Positions 1 to 10,515 of a DNA stretch of 64,000 nt are shown piece by piece; positions within the stretch are counted from its first letter, which is position 1, and each line of letters begins with the position of its first letter. Both the position numbers and the translations under genes were made by a program. The notes under the pieces were generated by a model. The model was not told the origin of the DNA and did not search any database. It was given only the letters and a program-made list of their open reading frames with translations. The stretch spans positions 7,794,624 through 7,858,623 of the forward strand of contig NC_016134.3 in assembly GCF_000005505.3 (NCBI RefSeq). Reading direction: 5' to 3'. This stretch comes from Brachypodium distachyon. Lineage: Eukaryota; Streptophyta; Magnoliopsida; Poales; Poaceae.

Positions 1-181
1 GGCGCAAGAGTTATCTATTCCCAGTGGAGGTGTCAACTGGACAGAAGTTTTTTCGGATATGATATTGCTAAATGGGGACTGGGATAGTCTTGGACTACTT
101 AAGGATTGTTCCTGGACCATGATGGGGTTCTCGTTTCGATTAGTAGATCATTGGTGCCATGGAATGGCATGATATTTACTA

Positions 182-294
182 CTCCCTCTGATCCTAAATT
201 CTTGACTCAAATTTGTCCAAATATGGATGTATCTATTCTTAAAAAGCGTCTAGATACATGTAATATTTTGACAACAATTTAGGATTGGAGGGAG
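182..294. mobile_element. Stowaway-type MITE
   Basis: A 113-bp element with terminal inverted repeats: it starts CTCCCTCTGATCCTAAAT and ends in the near inverse (ATTTAGGATTGGAGGGAG). It is flanked by TA on both sides, the Stowaway (Tc1/mariner) target-site duplication. It is non-autonomous with no coding capacity and probably lies in an intron of the SEC14-like gene downstream. Confidence 0.85.
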
Positions 295-424
295 TACCTA
301 ATGGCAATCAGGATATTTGGATCAAGACATACACACAACCTTAAATTTTAATAAATGCATTTTTGAATTAGAACATTGATTGGTGTAGCCATATATGATT
401 TTAGTTGTGTGAGGAATGTGTTTT

Positions 425-2195
425 ATAGATCTTGAGCTCAGGAGTCAGGACTGACTTCTCTAATACTATATCGAGTTTCATGCATTGTTATACCGTATAT
501 GCATGTCAGATATTAATCACATGAATTTATATCCCTAAGAGTCCTGAGGGCTGAGGCCTATTGAACTCTGTATCACTTGGGTTCATGAATAAAATAGGAA
601 CGGGGGGCTCTCGGTCCTCCTGTTAATCAAAATAAAGAGTCTGAGGCCTACAGTTTTCTTGGATGATAATTACCTTGTTTTAATTAGAGCAAGGCATGCA
701 TTTATGTTGGTTGCCAGTTAAACTGTTGCACTGATCTATTAATTCATGGTTCTGCTTTGTATCTGCCTTAGCATTCAGTGAGATGTTAGCCAAGCACCAT
801 TAACTGCTCTGTCCAAAAATAGCCGTTTTGGTTGGCATGGAGGCAGGCCCGCGGTTACTGAGTGGCTATTAACACCGAGTCGAGGGGAGAGGAGTAGCAT
901 CCTCTCTTATAAGTTGACCCCCTCCTTTCACCTTCATTGGCCTAGCCAAAAGAAACGCATCTTTCAGCGATTCGGTTTTGCGATATCAAGTGCCAATTCT
1001 TCGTCAGGCGTGTGGGATATAGCAGGAAGGACGCACAATGGAGCCCATGGCCATCATGACGGTGACTGGCGGTGTGCTCGGCCCGATCTTCGTGTTGCTG
1101 TCACGGATCCAGCCAGTCGTCGATTTCTTCCGGCGGCTCTGCGATTGTCTTCGGCATCCTAGCCGCCGTCCCGCCCGCCCAGTCAGAGCGCCGTGGAAGC
1201 GTCCAACTGGAGAAGAGTAATCCAACTATTTCATTTAGAGCATGAGGTCGACGTTAACTGTGTATGGCTAATTAATCATGTCACTGCATCTTCTTTTACC
1301 GAATGTACTGGATCTTATAAGGATGGAGCTACATGCGAGTATGCGAGGCATCTTTTCTTTATTTATCAGTGCAGCTTGATACGTGAACTACATTGCCTGC
1401 TGAGTTTTATTAAAATAATAATACTACTGCCCCCAAATTATATAAGCGGGTTGTTTATGTTACACTCTGATACCCCTGCTTATGTGTGGCAATCACTGGT
1501 CCGATTAGACTTTGTGGGGTACGACAAAAAACATGGCCCCAAATTCTTTAAGCATGGTCTAAACAAATACAAGAAATTATTGCTCTCTCAACACCTTTTG
1601 GTACCTTCAGACCTTTTTCCCTGTACAATAATCCAGTGCTAATAATATCTAGCCTCGAGCCCTTTTTACCCTGCATCTTCCTCTTCTATTGCTTAACTGC
1701 TTGGTCCATGGCCTAATGGGTTTATATAGGTTCCCACTTCTCCAAACCAGGGCTTCTAATCTTGGTAGGATTCCTCTAGGATTTCCATATAATGTTTGAA
1801 TCCTAGACTCCTAGTAGATTTAGGATTAGTCACGTGTTCTACAATTTCCAGCCACCTTAACTTTTATCTGCTGGAGCCAGTGTGCTCCTCCATTTTTTCT
1901 CAAAGTCGCCTCTGTCCTTTTGGCTCACCGTTGCGAACGGTCCCGCCATATATCTTGAGCTCAGGAGCCAGGACAGACCTCTAATACAAAATTGAGTCTC
2001 ATGTATTGCCCATACCATATATGCATGTCAAATATTAATAACACCGATTTATATCTATGGGAGTCTGAGACATACAGTTTTCTTGGATGTCGATTACCTA
2101 ATTTAAATTATACTGAGGCCTACATTTATGTTGGATGCCAGTTACACTATTGCATTGATCTAGTAATTATGGTCCTGCTTTTGTATATGCATTGA
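425..2195. repeat. Pair of direct repeats flanking about 1.2 kb of unassigned DNA
   Basis: The segment at about 425-780 (from TTGAGCTCAGGAGTCAGGAC) recurs at about 1953-2195 (from TTGAGCTCAGGAGCCAGGAC) in the same order and orientation, with shared landmarks such as ATATGCATGTCA, TACAGTTTTCTTGGATG and TTTATGTTGG. The second copy ends just before the first visible SEC14 exon, so this is most likely a duplication inside an intron. The 780-1950 interval has only short open frames. One at 1038-1220 would encode a 60-residue peptide with a hydrophobic N-terminal half and a basic tail; I do not recognise it and see no proof that it is a gene. Confidence 0.5.
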
Positions 2196-2267
2196 ATTTT
2201 TTGCCAGCCAGTTTTCAAGGAAAATAGACATTGCAATGTGCTTATCAATATTTTCTATATAATGCAG

Positions 2268-3494
2268 ATGTTGAGCACGATAACAGCTGTTGATGACCTT
2301 AATTATCCTGAGAAAACTGAGACCTATTACATTGTGAACGCTCCATATGTTTTTTCGGCATGTTGGAAGGTCAGTTCACGTAGTTGATTTAATGAACTGC
2401 CTTATTGTCAATTTATTTCCTTCTCCTTATTTTCATATGGGTTACACATTTTCAATCTGGCCACAAGTTCATCTCTGTAGTAGATTAATTGGAGTTTCTG
2501 TTCACCCATGACCAGGTTGTGAAGCCTCTTTTACAAGAAAGGACTAAAAAGAAGATTAAAGTCTTATATGGCCCTGGAAGAGATGAGTTATTAAAGGTAA
2601 ATATACTTAATTTATACTATTTCCGGTTGTCCGCAATGTTTCTCCAGAATCAACGTGCTAGCTTGCATGTTCTCTTTGCCTGGTTTTACATCCCTTTCAT
2701 GAGCTTCAAACTTGAGTTCCTTGGAATTCATTTTGTTAGCATGCGAGCAAAAGTTATCTACACTGACCAGGGACGGATCCAGGACTCAACTTTAAGAGGG
2801 GCGAATTTGATCATGGAGGGGGCAAATCTCTTACGAAATAACTAAATTTGATGAATTCTATGTGAATTTAGCTAATTTTGTAAGGGGCATGAAATTGGTT
2901 GGGAGGGACAAGTGCCGGAGCACACAAGTGCATCTTAGCCTTGCATTCGGGAAACAAATGACAGGTTTACCTGCCTACAAAGGAATCCATATGGTAGTGG
3001 GCACGGCATTGCGCTTACATTCTTTGATTGAGAACCACTTTATTGATGCAAAAAAACTGATCGGGAAGAAGTGATTTCTTTTGCACAAATTCTGCCTTGA
3101 TGACATCGAGGTGGTCCAGTTGATCTGATAGCTGATACACCCCATGTAGGCAAGTTTCTGAGTAATTCTTCTTTTCTGTCACCTGCAGGTCATGGACCAT
3201 GAGGCACTTCCGCACTTCTGTAACAGAGAAGGATCTGGTTCATTGTCAGATGGAGTTGACTGCTACTCCTATGATCATCCTTTTCACCAGCAGCTGTATA
3301 ACTTCGTGAAACAACAAGCCCTGAGCCAGGATATTGTTGGTCCCTTGAAGCAAGGTTCGATGCATGTCCATGTCCCCGTGCCAGACATCGAGGACGCAAA
3401 GATTGCGGAGACGATCGAATCAGAGCTCCATAAATTGAGGGAAGGTAATGGGCTGTCTCGCTCATTCAACAGGATCAACATCGAAGGTCCTTGA
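2268..3494 (+). CDS. SEC14-like (CRAL-TRIO) phosphatidylinositol/lipid-transfer protein, C-terminal exons
   Basis: Three exons join in frame with AG/GT borders: 2268-2369, 2516-2596 and 3189-3494, ending in TGA. The first encodes MLSTITAVDDLNYPEKTET and then YYIVNAPYVFSACWK. The second encodes VVKPLLQERTKKKIKVL with GRDELLK. The third starts VMDHEALPHFC and carries the GSG and HPFHQQLYN motifs plus an acidic/basic tail. This is the C-terminal half of a CRAL-TRIO lipid-binding domain of the plant SEC14 class, which moves phosphatidylinositol and other lipids between membranes. The start ATG at 2268 is an internal Met codon, not the initiator: about the first half of such proteins is missing. 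I find no matching exon in 1-2267, so the N-terminus should lie left of the window or be interrupted there. The 3' UTR probably follows 3494. Confidence 0.85.
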
Positions 3495-3917
3495 CCGGTG
3501 CGATGAGACTATCGGAGTGCCCCGAAATAAACTATGCGGCAGCGGCGGCATTTGCTTTCTGAAAATTGTTATGGGGTTATATATATAGCAGTTCTTGCTT
3601 GCAATCGCTGGATGCAAAGCTTGGCTAAATGGCTAGGATCACTAGAGAAGGTAGTAAAATGCTGTTCTAATAACCGAGCCTGTACTTTCGAAGATTGTAC
3701 TGTAGTAGTTAGCTCTAATTAACACAGCGAATGTATCATTAGCGTGTTACTGTTTTCATGCTTATGGCAGGGAAATGAGATGCTTCCGTCTGATGTATCA
3801 ACCAGTCCTCTGATGTATCAACATATGTATATATAAGTATAACTGCCCTCTGATGTTGGGGCATCGTATAAAGATCAACATAAGTACTAACCGCTATGCC
3901 TACATTTGTATCTTGTG

Positions 3918-4284
3918 TCAGATAACATGGCGAAAGGTATGGCTTTGAGCACAAGCTTTTATCAGGATATGTTTCCCATCATTTTCTCCTTCCACCATTG
4001 GATTCTCTGCCACACCCTGATCTTTCAAATGACCTAAAGTCTTAGTTCTTGACCTCCCCACATAAGCTGGCATCCTCAAATACTCTGGGTCCGGGACTCT
4101 CGTCAGCCCCAAATTCTGCATCATAATCTGTTTGTCTGCTACGATGGTGATCTCTCTCTCCGGAGTGATACACTAATGTCAAGCTGAATGTTCGCTCGCA
4201 TACGCTGCCCAACCATGGAGCAATCATGTTATAGTATACCGCAACATGCTTCCCGATACAGACCTGATATTCCATCCGTCTCAT
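3918..4284 (-). other. Unidentified reverse-strand coding-like ORF fragment
   Basis: On the minus strand, overlapping frames at 4042-4284 and 3918-4124 are open. The first reads VCIGKHVAVYYNMIAPWLG and then TFSLTLVYHSGERDHH, which has normal protein composition. It faintly suggests the C-terminal part of a plant LEA-2/NDR1-HIN1-like membrane protein, but the match is not firm. There is no upstream ATG exon or TATA context that I can define, and a MITE abuts it on the right. It could equally be a chance frame or a pseudogene remnant. 3495-3900 looks like 3' UTR/spacer. Confidence 0.25.
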
Positions 4285-4383
4285 ATTATCATATTAAGTG
4301 ACTCAAATTTGCCAAATATAAATATATCTATGTTTAAAAAACGTCTACACACATGTAATAAAACTTAATATGAGACGGAGGAG
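4271..4383. mobile_element. Stowaway-type MITE
   Basis: Terminal inverted repeats TCCATCCGTCTCATATTA (left) and TAATATGAGACGGAGGAG (right) enclose about 113 bp. TA follows the right end. It sits between the SEC14-like gene and the first RPS19 promoter. Confidence 0.75.
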
Positions 4384-4474
4384 TAGTTTTTATTTTTAAC
4401 TCGAGAATCATGACAGGGATAATTTGGATCATAATCCGAAGTGTTGTGCGATAAGGCTCTGTAGTTTTTTTTTC

Positions 4475-4709
4475 TTGAACTGGCCAAAAGAGTTTTTTGG
4501 ATACAGAAGAATGTTGTTTTCGGCCTGGCCTAAACCTAGGGTTCCCACTCGGCCCACCTGCGGCCCATAATCCAACTCAGCCCCAGTATAAATTCCCTCC
4601 CTCCTCCGCTCACGCACCCACCCTTCACAAAACCCTAGCCCCCGGCAGCCGCAGCGGCGCGCACCCCACCTCCTCCTTGACAGCGGTGTCGTCGGCGACA
4701 GGCGGCAGG
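4475..4709 (+). promoter_or_regulatory. RPS19 copy 1 promoter and 5' UTR
   Basis: Two site-II-type GGCCCA motifs (4551-4556 and 4562-4567) lie just upstream of a TATA box, TATAAAT at 4587-4593. A telo-box-like AAACCCTAG follows at 4630-4638 in the probable 5' UTR. Site II plus telo-box is the well-known signature of plant ribosomal-protein and other growth-linked promoters. The block from about 4475 is conserved upstream of RPS19 copy 2. Confidence 0.75.
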
Positions 4710-6376
4710 ATGGCTACCCCTACTGAGACCGCAGCCGCGGCCTCCTCGGCGCTCACGGTGAAGGATGTCGCCCCCCACGACTTCAACAAGAAATACGCCG
4801 CGCACCTCAAGCGCTCGGGCAAGGTAACACGCCCCTTCTTTCAGATCTGTCGCTAGGGTCGATTCGAGTAGGGGAGTGTTGTATCCGGTATGGGTGACAA
4901 AGCGTATAATCTGTTAATTTCCCTGTGAATCTTTTGAATCGGATTGCTTCGTAGGCTAACAGTGCCTGTCCCATGTAGGAACATTCTTACCTTGTAGGAG
5001 TTGCTTCGGAATGGTTGTCCCTAGCCTAATATTTGTGGATCACGGATGATTTCTTTAACAATATCGCAACTGTGCATGTAGTGCGAAATCGAGTAGCTAT
5101 TTGATTGTCAAGGGCCTAATGGTGCTTGTTTTGTTTTCGTCATTTTGTCCCTGCTGCCGGTTGATTACCCGTTGCAATTATATATGCTGATCATGCTATT
5201 TTTTTTTGTCTGGCCACTTCTCTGTGAATGTAAATCATTTAACGAATAAGTCTCATGCAATATGTCGGTGGCTCTCCTTTTTGATTGTAAGGGCCTAATG
5301 GTGCTTGTTTTGTTTGGGAAAATAAATCATTTAACGAATTATGTCTCACTTAACCTGCATATAAGCATTTTAACTCTTTTATTGCCTACGGTTGTTCCTG
5401 TTGGTTATGTGTCAACTGATGATTGATGGAAATGGAAGCACGAAATGGAAGCACTATGACATTGTCATCTAATGTTTGAGCCTGCTGTACAAATGGAACA
5501 ATGTACAACTTTTGTGACCTACGCTAATACTCCCTCCGTCCAACAAAGGATGTCTCAACTTTGACCAAATTTGAATGCATCTACATACTAAGTCACGTCT
5601 AGATACATCCAAATTTTGTCAAACTTGAGACATCTTTTGTTGGATGGAGGGAGTACTAATCAACTAATCATTGCATTTCAATGGTATCACTAGTTCTTCC
5701 AACTAATAATGCATTTTTATTAATGGAAATTTACTTCAGTGACTTGTGTTGCTACATACATTGGTGAACGGCAAATAGATCAGGTACCAGAATTTTGGGA
5801 AAATAAAATTTCATATGTATTGCAGATGGAGCTTCCCGAGTGGGTTGATATTGTCAAGACTGCAAGGTTCAAGGAGCTTCCTCCCAATGATCCCGATTGG
5901 TATTACATCAGAGCGGGTGAGGAAACCTGTTCTATCATTTCCAATATATAGCCTGATTTTATCCACAGGTAAAATGATTTGGCTGGGCAACACTGATTTT
6001 TATTTTGGATTTCATTTATAGCTTCAATTGCAAGGAAGATCTACCTGAGGCAGGGTATTGGGATCGGTGGCTTCCAGAAGATCTACGGTGGACGACAGAG
6101 GAATGGTTCACGCCCCCCGCACTTCTGCAAGAGCAGTGGTGCTATTTCCCGCAACATCCTGCAGGAGTTGCAGAAGATGGGGATCATTGACGTTGATCCC
6201 AAGGGGTAATGTTGCTGCATTTGTGCTTTCTGAGCTTAGCCATAGTTAACTTTATGAATAACCTTGTTATTTGCTTATGCTCTGTCTTGATGGTCTGTTG
6301 CAGTGGAAGGATCATCACCTCCCAGGGAAGGCGTGATCTTGACCAGGTTGCTGGAACAGTTGCTCCTGAAATCTGA
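4710..6376 (+). CDS. RPS19: 40S ribosomal protein S19 (eS19), copy 1
   Basis: Four exons: 4710-4823, 5826-5916, 6022-6205 and 6304-6376, all with GT-AG introns, giving 462 nt (153 residues plus TGA). eS19 is a component of the 40S subunit head, needed for 18S rRNA maturation. Recognition rests on [22 protein letters not shown] across exon 1 (residues about 17-38), [19 protein letters not shown] in exon 2, the [20 protein letters not shown] stretch, [20 protein letters not shown] in exon 3, and [17 protein letters not shown] at the C-terminus. The N-terminus carries a short Ala-rich extension. The ATG follows a promoter with telo-box and site II motifs. All reading frames and junctions are intact, so this should be the functional copy. 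Intron 1 holds a Stowaway MITE. Confidence 0.93.
5530..5653. mobile_element. Stowaway-type MITE in RPS19 copy 1 intron 1
   Basis: 124 bp starting CTCCCTCCGTCCAACAAAGG and ending TTGTTGGATGGAGGGAG, flanked by TA on both sides. It is absent from the equivalent intron of RPS19 copy 2, so it inserted after the tandem duplication or was lost there. Confidence 0.88.
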
Positions 6377-6719
6377 TCAATGGAAACTATCTTAATGTTT
6401 GGTAGTAGAATTTGGCTACAGTTTTGAATCCAGATACCCATGTGTTTGTTCCTGAAAGATTTTAACGTGGGATGTGTCCAATTATGTTGGGATGAATATT
6501 TTCGGAGCTTCTAGGTTAACCGCCAGACCATCTATGTTTGTGAACCCTTGTATTGGAGTCTCTTGGCGTATGCAAGTCTTTTATTTTGTGGGTATATTAT
6601 GCAAGTCTTTGGTCATGAATGTGGATTGGTTGCATTTTTTCAATTATTGAAGTTTTTGTATATGATTTTAATGCATGATTATTCTGTTGTGTAGTTACCA
6701 TTATTTATAGGAAAGTTTT

Positions 6720-7100
6720 ATCTGCCACATGTGCCCCGTTTAGTCATCATGTGCGGCGCTTCTTAGATTTCCTGGTCCTGAATTTTTCGTTCTTGCATGT
6801 ACGAACGCCCCAAAGGCGGCACTCTTGAAACTGATGGCCGCAGTAGGCGTCTTCCCTCACACTTGCAGGGCCTCACACTCTTGACCCCATCCTGGTTTTG
6901 ATTTGGAAGGATTGATGAGAGTTTAGCTCTCAAATTTCCTCCAATCCCCGCTCAAATTTCCTCCAATCCCTGTGAGGATGTCATAGTTAACCCCATCCCG
7001 GTTTGGATTTGGAAGGATTGACGAGAGTTCAGCTCAAATTTCCCCCAATCCCTGTGAGGATGTCATAAGTAAGGACTAGGGAGTTCTGGCCGGTGTGTGC
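6720..7100. repeat. Short direct repeats downstream of RPS19 copy 1
   Basis: The segment beginning CCCCATCCTGGTTTTGATTT (about 6885) and running to TCCCTGTGAGGATGTCATAG recurs about 100 bp later (from CCCCATCCCGGTTTGGATTT), including the TTGGAAGGATTGA and CAAATTTCC(T/C)CCAATCCC blocks. Noncoding; origin not recognised. Confidence 0.6.
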
Positions 7101-8383
7101 ACATCCTGCAACGGCGATCTACTAGCTGCAGCGCTGGCCCATTAGGTGCTGCAAGGAGATGGGTGGTGTGATGGTGGAACAAGCTCGATGCCACCAATAA
7201 TCAATCAGAGCATGAGAGCAAAAGCTAAAGTCCATTTGCAGAAAGAACACAAATTCACCTCAGATCTGCTCGCGTCTAGCTTCATGCCTCCATTTGTGTA
7301 TCCTTGTCTGAACTCGGCGAGTCGCTGTCCTTGCACTGCAGTCAGAAGGTGCGCAAGTCGGCTGTCTAGGCTCTCTGCTATTGGCAAGAAATGTCCCAAT
7401 TTGGTGTGCTTGACCCATGCTTACTTGATATCCCGACTAAGGTCAATTTTTGCCTGCACTAGAATTAACCTTTGGTTCCCAATGTGACTTCGGCAGTTTC
7501 ATCTGTCACATACAAAAAATGATCAATAGTATACATTGCAGTGCCAGTGTTTGTTGGGAGTTGAAATAATACAAGGTGTCCTAATTTACTTTTTGGTTTA
7601 GAAAACGGAAGATGCATGGGATGCTCTTAATTTATTTGCGTTGTTCTTTATGTTTCATCGGTTTGTTTTCCATTTCTAGGTTTATGGTCCAAATCCAGTG
7701 GTCTTACTTTGGCTCTGGTAGTCTGGTTCTTATAATTTCCATGGGCCAAATTCAAAGGACATACAGGATTTTGAGTTCTAATAATTTTGCACGGTTCTGA
7801 TCCAAAGTTTACAAAGGACTAACGATTTAGGTTTCTTACATTCCTGTTGTTCAGGTATTTTGGTGTTATTAATTTAGTGAACTGACAAAAAAAAATGTAT
7901 TTTGGTTCACATTCTAGACTAGAAATTTGGTCCATTTCTGCAACATCTCTTCCGTGGCCACATTAATGTTTGTGTGTTCAAGTTTCATCATCAACACATT
8001 CAAAAGTAATCGAAAAATGAATGTTAGAATTAAATGTAAAATTTTTTTGCAGCAATATTTGTTTGCATTGGATCTTTATAGTTCTAGGCCAAGTTAAATA
8101 TTCCAAGGCTCGGTAAAAAAAAACAGATCGAGAAAGGTTATTTTGGCATTGATAATAGTCTAGGATAAGATTGACAAGTCATGCTGCTCGTGGGAGTACC
8201 TTTCTTCAAGCCATCAGAGTATAATTGTAGGCACTTGTCATCAATTTATGTAAGTCTGATTTCCAGGTTGTGTATTGCATAATTACGTCACTGTATTTTA
8301 AGATATCCCTATCATCGGTTTATTTAGTTGTAGTTGCCGATTTATTTAGTATGAAGTTACCACAATTTTAAGTTACTAATGTA
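7101..8383. other. Intergenic, no gene recognised
   Basis: Only short chance frames are present (for example 113 codons at 7146-7487 without recognisable motifs). The sequence is AT-rich toward the right. I see no RNA gene or complete transposon here. Confidence 0.5.
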
Positions 8384-8644
8384 CTCCTTTCGTTCCAAAA
8401 TGTAGGACGTATAACTTTTGTTAAGTGTCAACTCTTTTTAAAGTTTGACGAACAAGCTTATAGCAAAAAATATCGACATATAGAATGCCAAATCAAGATA
8501 CTATAAAAATGTATCTCACAATGGATCTAATGATCCACATTTGGCATCGTACATGTTGACATCTTTTGTTATATGGTTGGTCAAATTTTAGAAAGTTTGA
8601 TAATCAACGGGAGTTATACACCATATATTTTGGAACATAGGGAG
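8384..8644. mobile_element. Stowaway-like MITE, about 260 bp
   Basis: Left end CTCCTTTCGTTCCAAAATGT after TA; right end ATATTTTGGAACATAGGGAG is its degenerate inverse. The inner sequence carries paired AAAGTTTGA motifs typical of the longer grass Stowaway-type elements. Confidence 0.65.
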
Positions 8645-9190
8645 TTGTTTATTAGCCATAAAATGGTAGTTGTAGCCATCGCTTTATCTAAGCGTGGCTA
8701 CTAGTTCTTTTCCAAAAAAAAATTGTTAGGTTCACAATGGCATATGCTCGTGTACATGTGTGGTGAAGTGTTGAACGCCGCACCGTAAGACTTGGCTGGG
8801 ACACATGACAACTAGTCCGGTACTAATTGTAATATAATAAGGTGGTATCTGCATTTCTTACCTAGGGGAAATATAGCCTAACTAGATGGTAGTTTTTGTT
8901 CATCGCATATGTAATTGTAACATAGATAGATGTCAGCTGCATTTCTTTACAATGGTTAACGTAACATAAGCAGATGGTAGGTCAGATGGTAGGTCTAGTT
9001 CTTGATGGAGGTAACTATAGCATAAGTAGAGAGCATGTCCAATTCTTTGATAGTGGTAACCCTAGCATAATTATATGGTAGTTGCAGTTTTTATCAAGGT
9101 AACTGTGGCATAATGAGATGGTAGTTGTAGTTCTTTCTTAAAGGTAAGTATAGCATAATTGGATGGTTGGTCTTGTAAGTCTTACTGTTG
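8640..9190. repeat. Degenerate short-period repeat (GGTAAC...AGCATAA...GATGGTAG)
   Basis: At least six imperfect units of roughly 50-60 bp recur between about 8820 and 9180. Each has the order GGTAAC, (T/C)AGCATAA, AGATGGTAG and a TTCTT block. Noncoding, with no terminal structure seen. Confidence 0.45.
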
Positions 9191-10260
9191 TACCTTTTGC
9201 CATACTTGTGTAGTTGGATCCTTGGTGTGTAAAATCTTAAAGTTGCCATGTTCCATGGTAACCTCCGAAGACAATGATTTTGTATGTTAGTTCTCATAGA
9301 GTGAACCTTTTCTCTATGTTTTTTCATGTTAAAGGTATGCTCTACTGTCATTTTTCAGGGTTGTGAAATACATAGTATTGAAAACATTTGCTTGTCCATT
9401 GTCTTGTATTTTTGTTTGCTAGCAGTTGATAATTTCCACAAGAATATGTGTAATGCATAGCACAAGGGATTGGATCTGTTGCACACGGAGCAAGCTAATT
9501 TACAGACAAATGATGGATGATGCGAAGAGTAACATTTCTTCCTTCCGGAATCAAACTGGGTGTGTGTGTGTGGGGGGGGGGGGGGGGGGGGTTCCTCACC
9601 TGAATAGCATTACTCAAATTGAAAATTTTCATAGTTCATGAGTTGCGGTGATAGGCAGACACACCAGGAATCGAGAGCTACCATTAGATCATTTTTTCTT
9701 AGGTGATGGGCTCTACTTCTTTCCGAAGTAAGTACATTGGAAAGAAAAACAAATAAAAAAAAGTACAACATTATAACAATTACCAACAGGGATTGCAAAT
9801 GATAGCTCAAGAGAAAAAAGTAACACCGAGACGGTCAAGCAAGGATATCCATCACCACATGATATTGTGCCCACTCGACAAATCTTTCTTACCTTTAATG
9901 GGCTTGTTATTTCAACCTCTCTGCATGGTGTGGATTTCTCTTTTCTTGCGAACCTTTCGCGGCTCAAGGCCAAGCTCCCTTGTCCTCTCCTCCATCTTCC
10001 AAAACAAGTGTTGGGCCCTGAGCCAGTTCCCCTTCACATGACCAATACCTCCCCACTTCACCCTATCTCCATTTCGACGGAATAAACACCACCTATGTTC
10101 GAACAGTTTATCTTATCCCTTTTGCGGTTTCCGCAAACATACACCTTTAGTGTGGCGTATGAGCCCACATACGAACTAGAAATCCAGCAGACACCGCCGC
10201 CAATTTTCTGTCTTTGAATTTTTTTAGAAGCTTTCACTTTTTTTTTGAGAGAGGAGCTTT
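9191..10260. other. Intergenic, with a poly-G microsatellite
   Basis: A TG run followed by an uninterrupted G run occurs at about 9559-9590; the exact length is unreliable in any assembly. The rest shows no recognisable gene. Short frames at 9426-9641 and 9793-10085 lack any motif. Confidence 0.5.
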
Positions 10261-10261
10261 G

Positions 10262-10515
10262 ACTTTTCTTGGGCAGGGAATATTTTGGGTATGGAAGAGT
10301 TTTGTCTTCGGCCTGGTCTAGACCTTGGATTCCCACCCGGCCCACTGCTTCATGATGCGGGATGCGGCCCATAATCCAACTCTGCCCCAGTATAAATTTC
10401 CTCCCTCGTCCGCCCACGCACCCCAGCCTCCCTCAAAAACCCTAGCCCTCTCAGCCGCAGCGGCGTGCATCCCACTTCCTCCTTGACAGCGGTGTCTTCG
10501 GCGAGAGGCGGCAGG
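10262..10515 (+). promoter_or_regulatory. RPS19 copy 2 promoter and 5' UTR
   Basis: This is homologous to the copy 1 promoter. GGCCCA occurs at 10339-10344 and 10366-10371, TATAAAT at 10391-10397 and AAACCCTAG at 10437-10445. A roughly 16-bp extra segment between the two GGCCCA boxes widens their spacing relative to copy 1. Confidence 0.72.

Noticed and set aside
1..2267. Search for upstream SEC14 exons
   Set aside because: No segment matched the expected preceding CRAL-TRIO sequence with splice borders, so no exon is claimed there.
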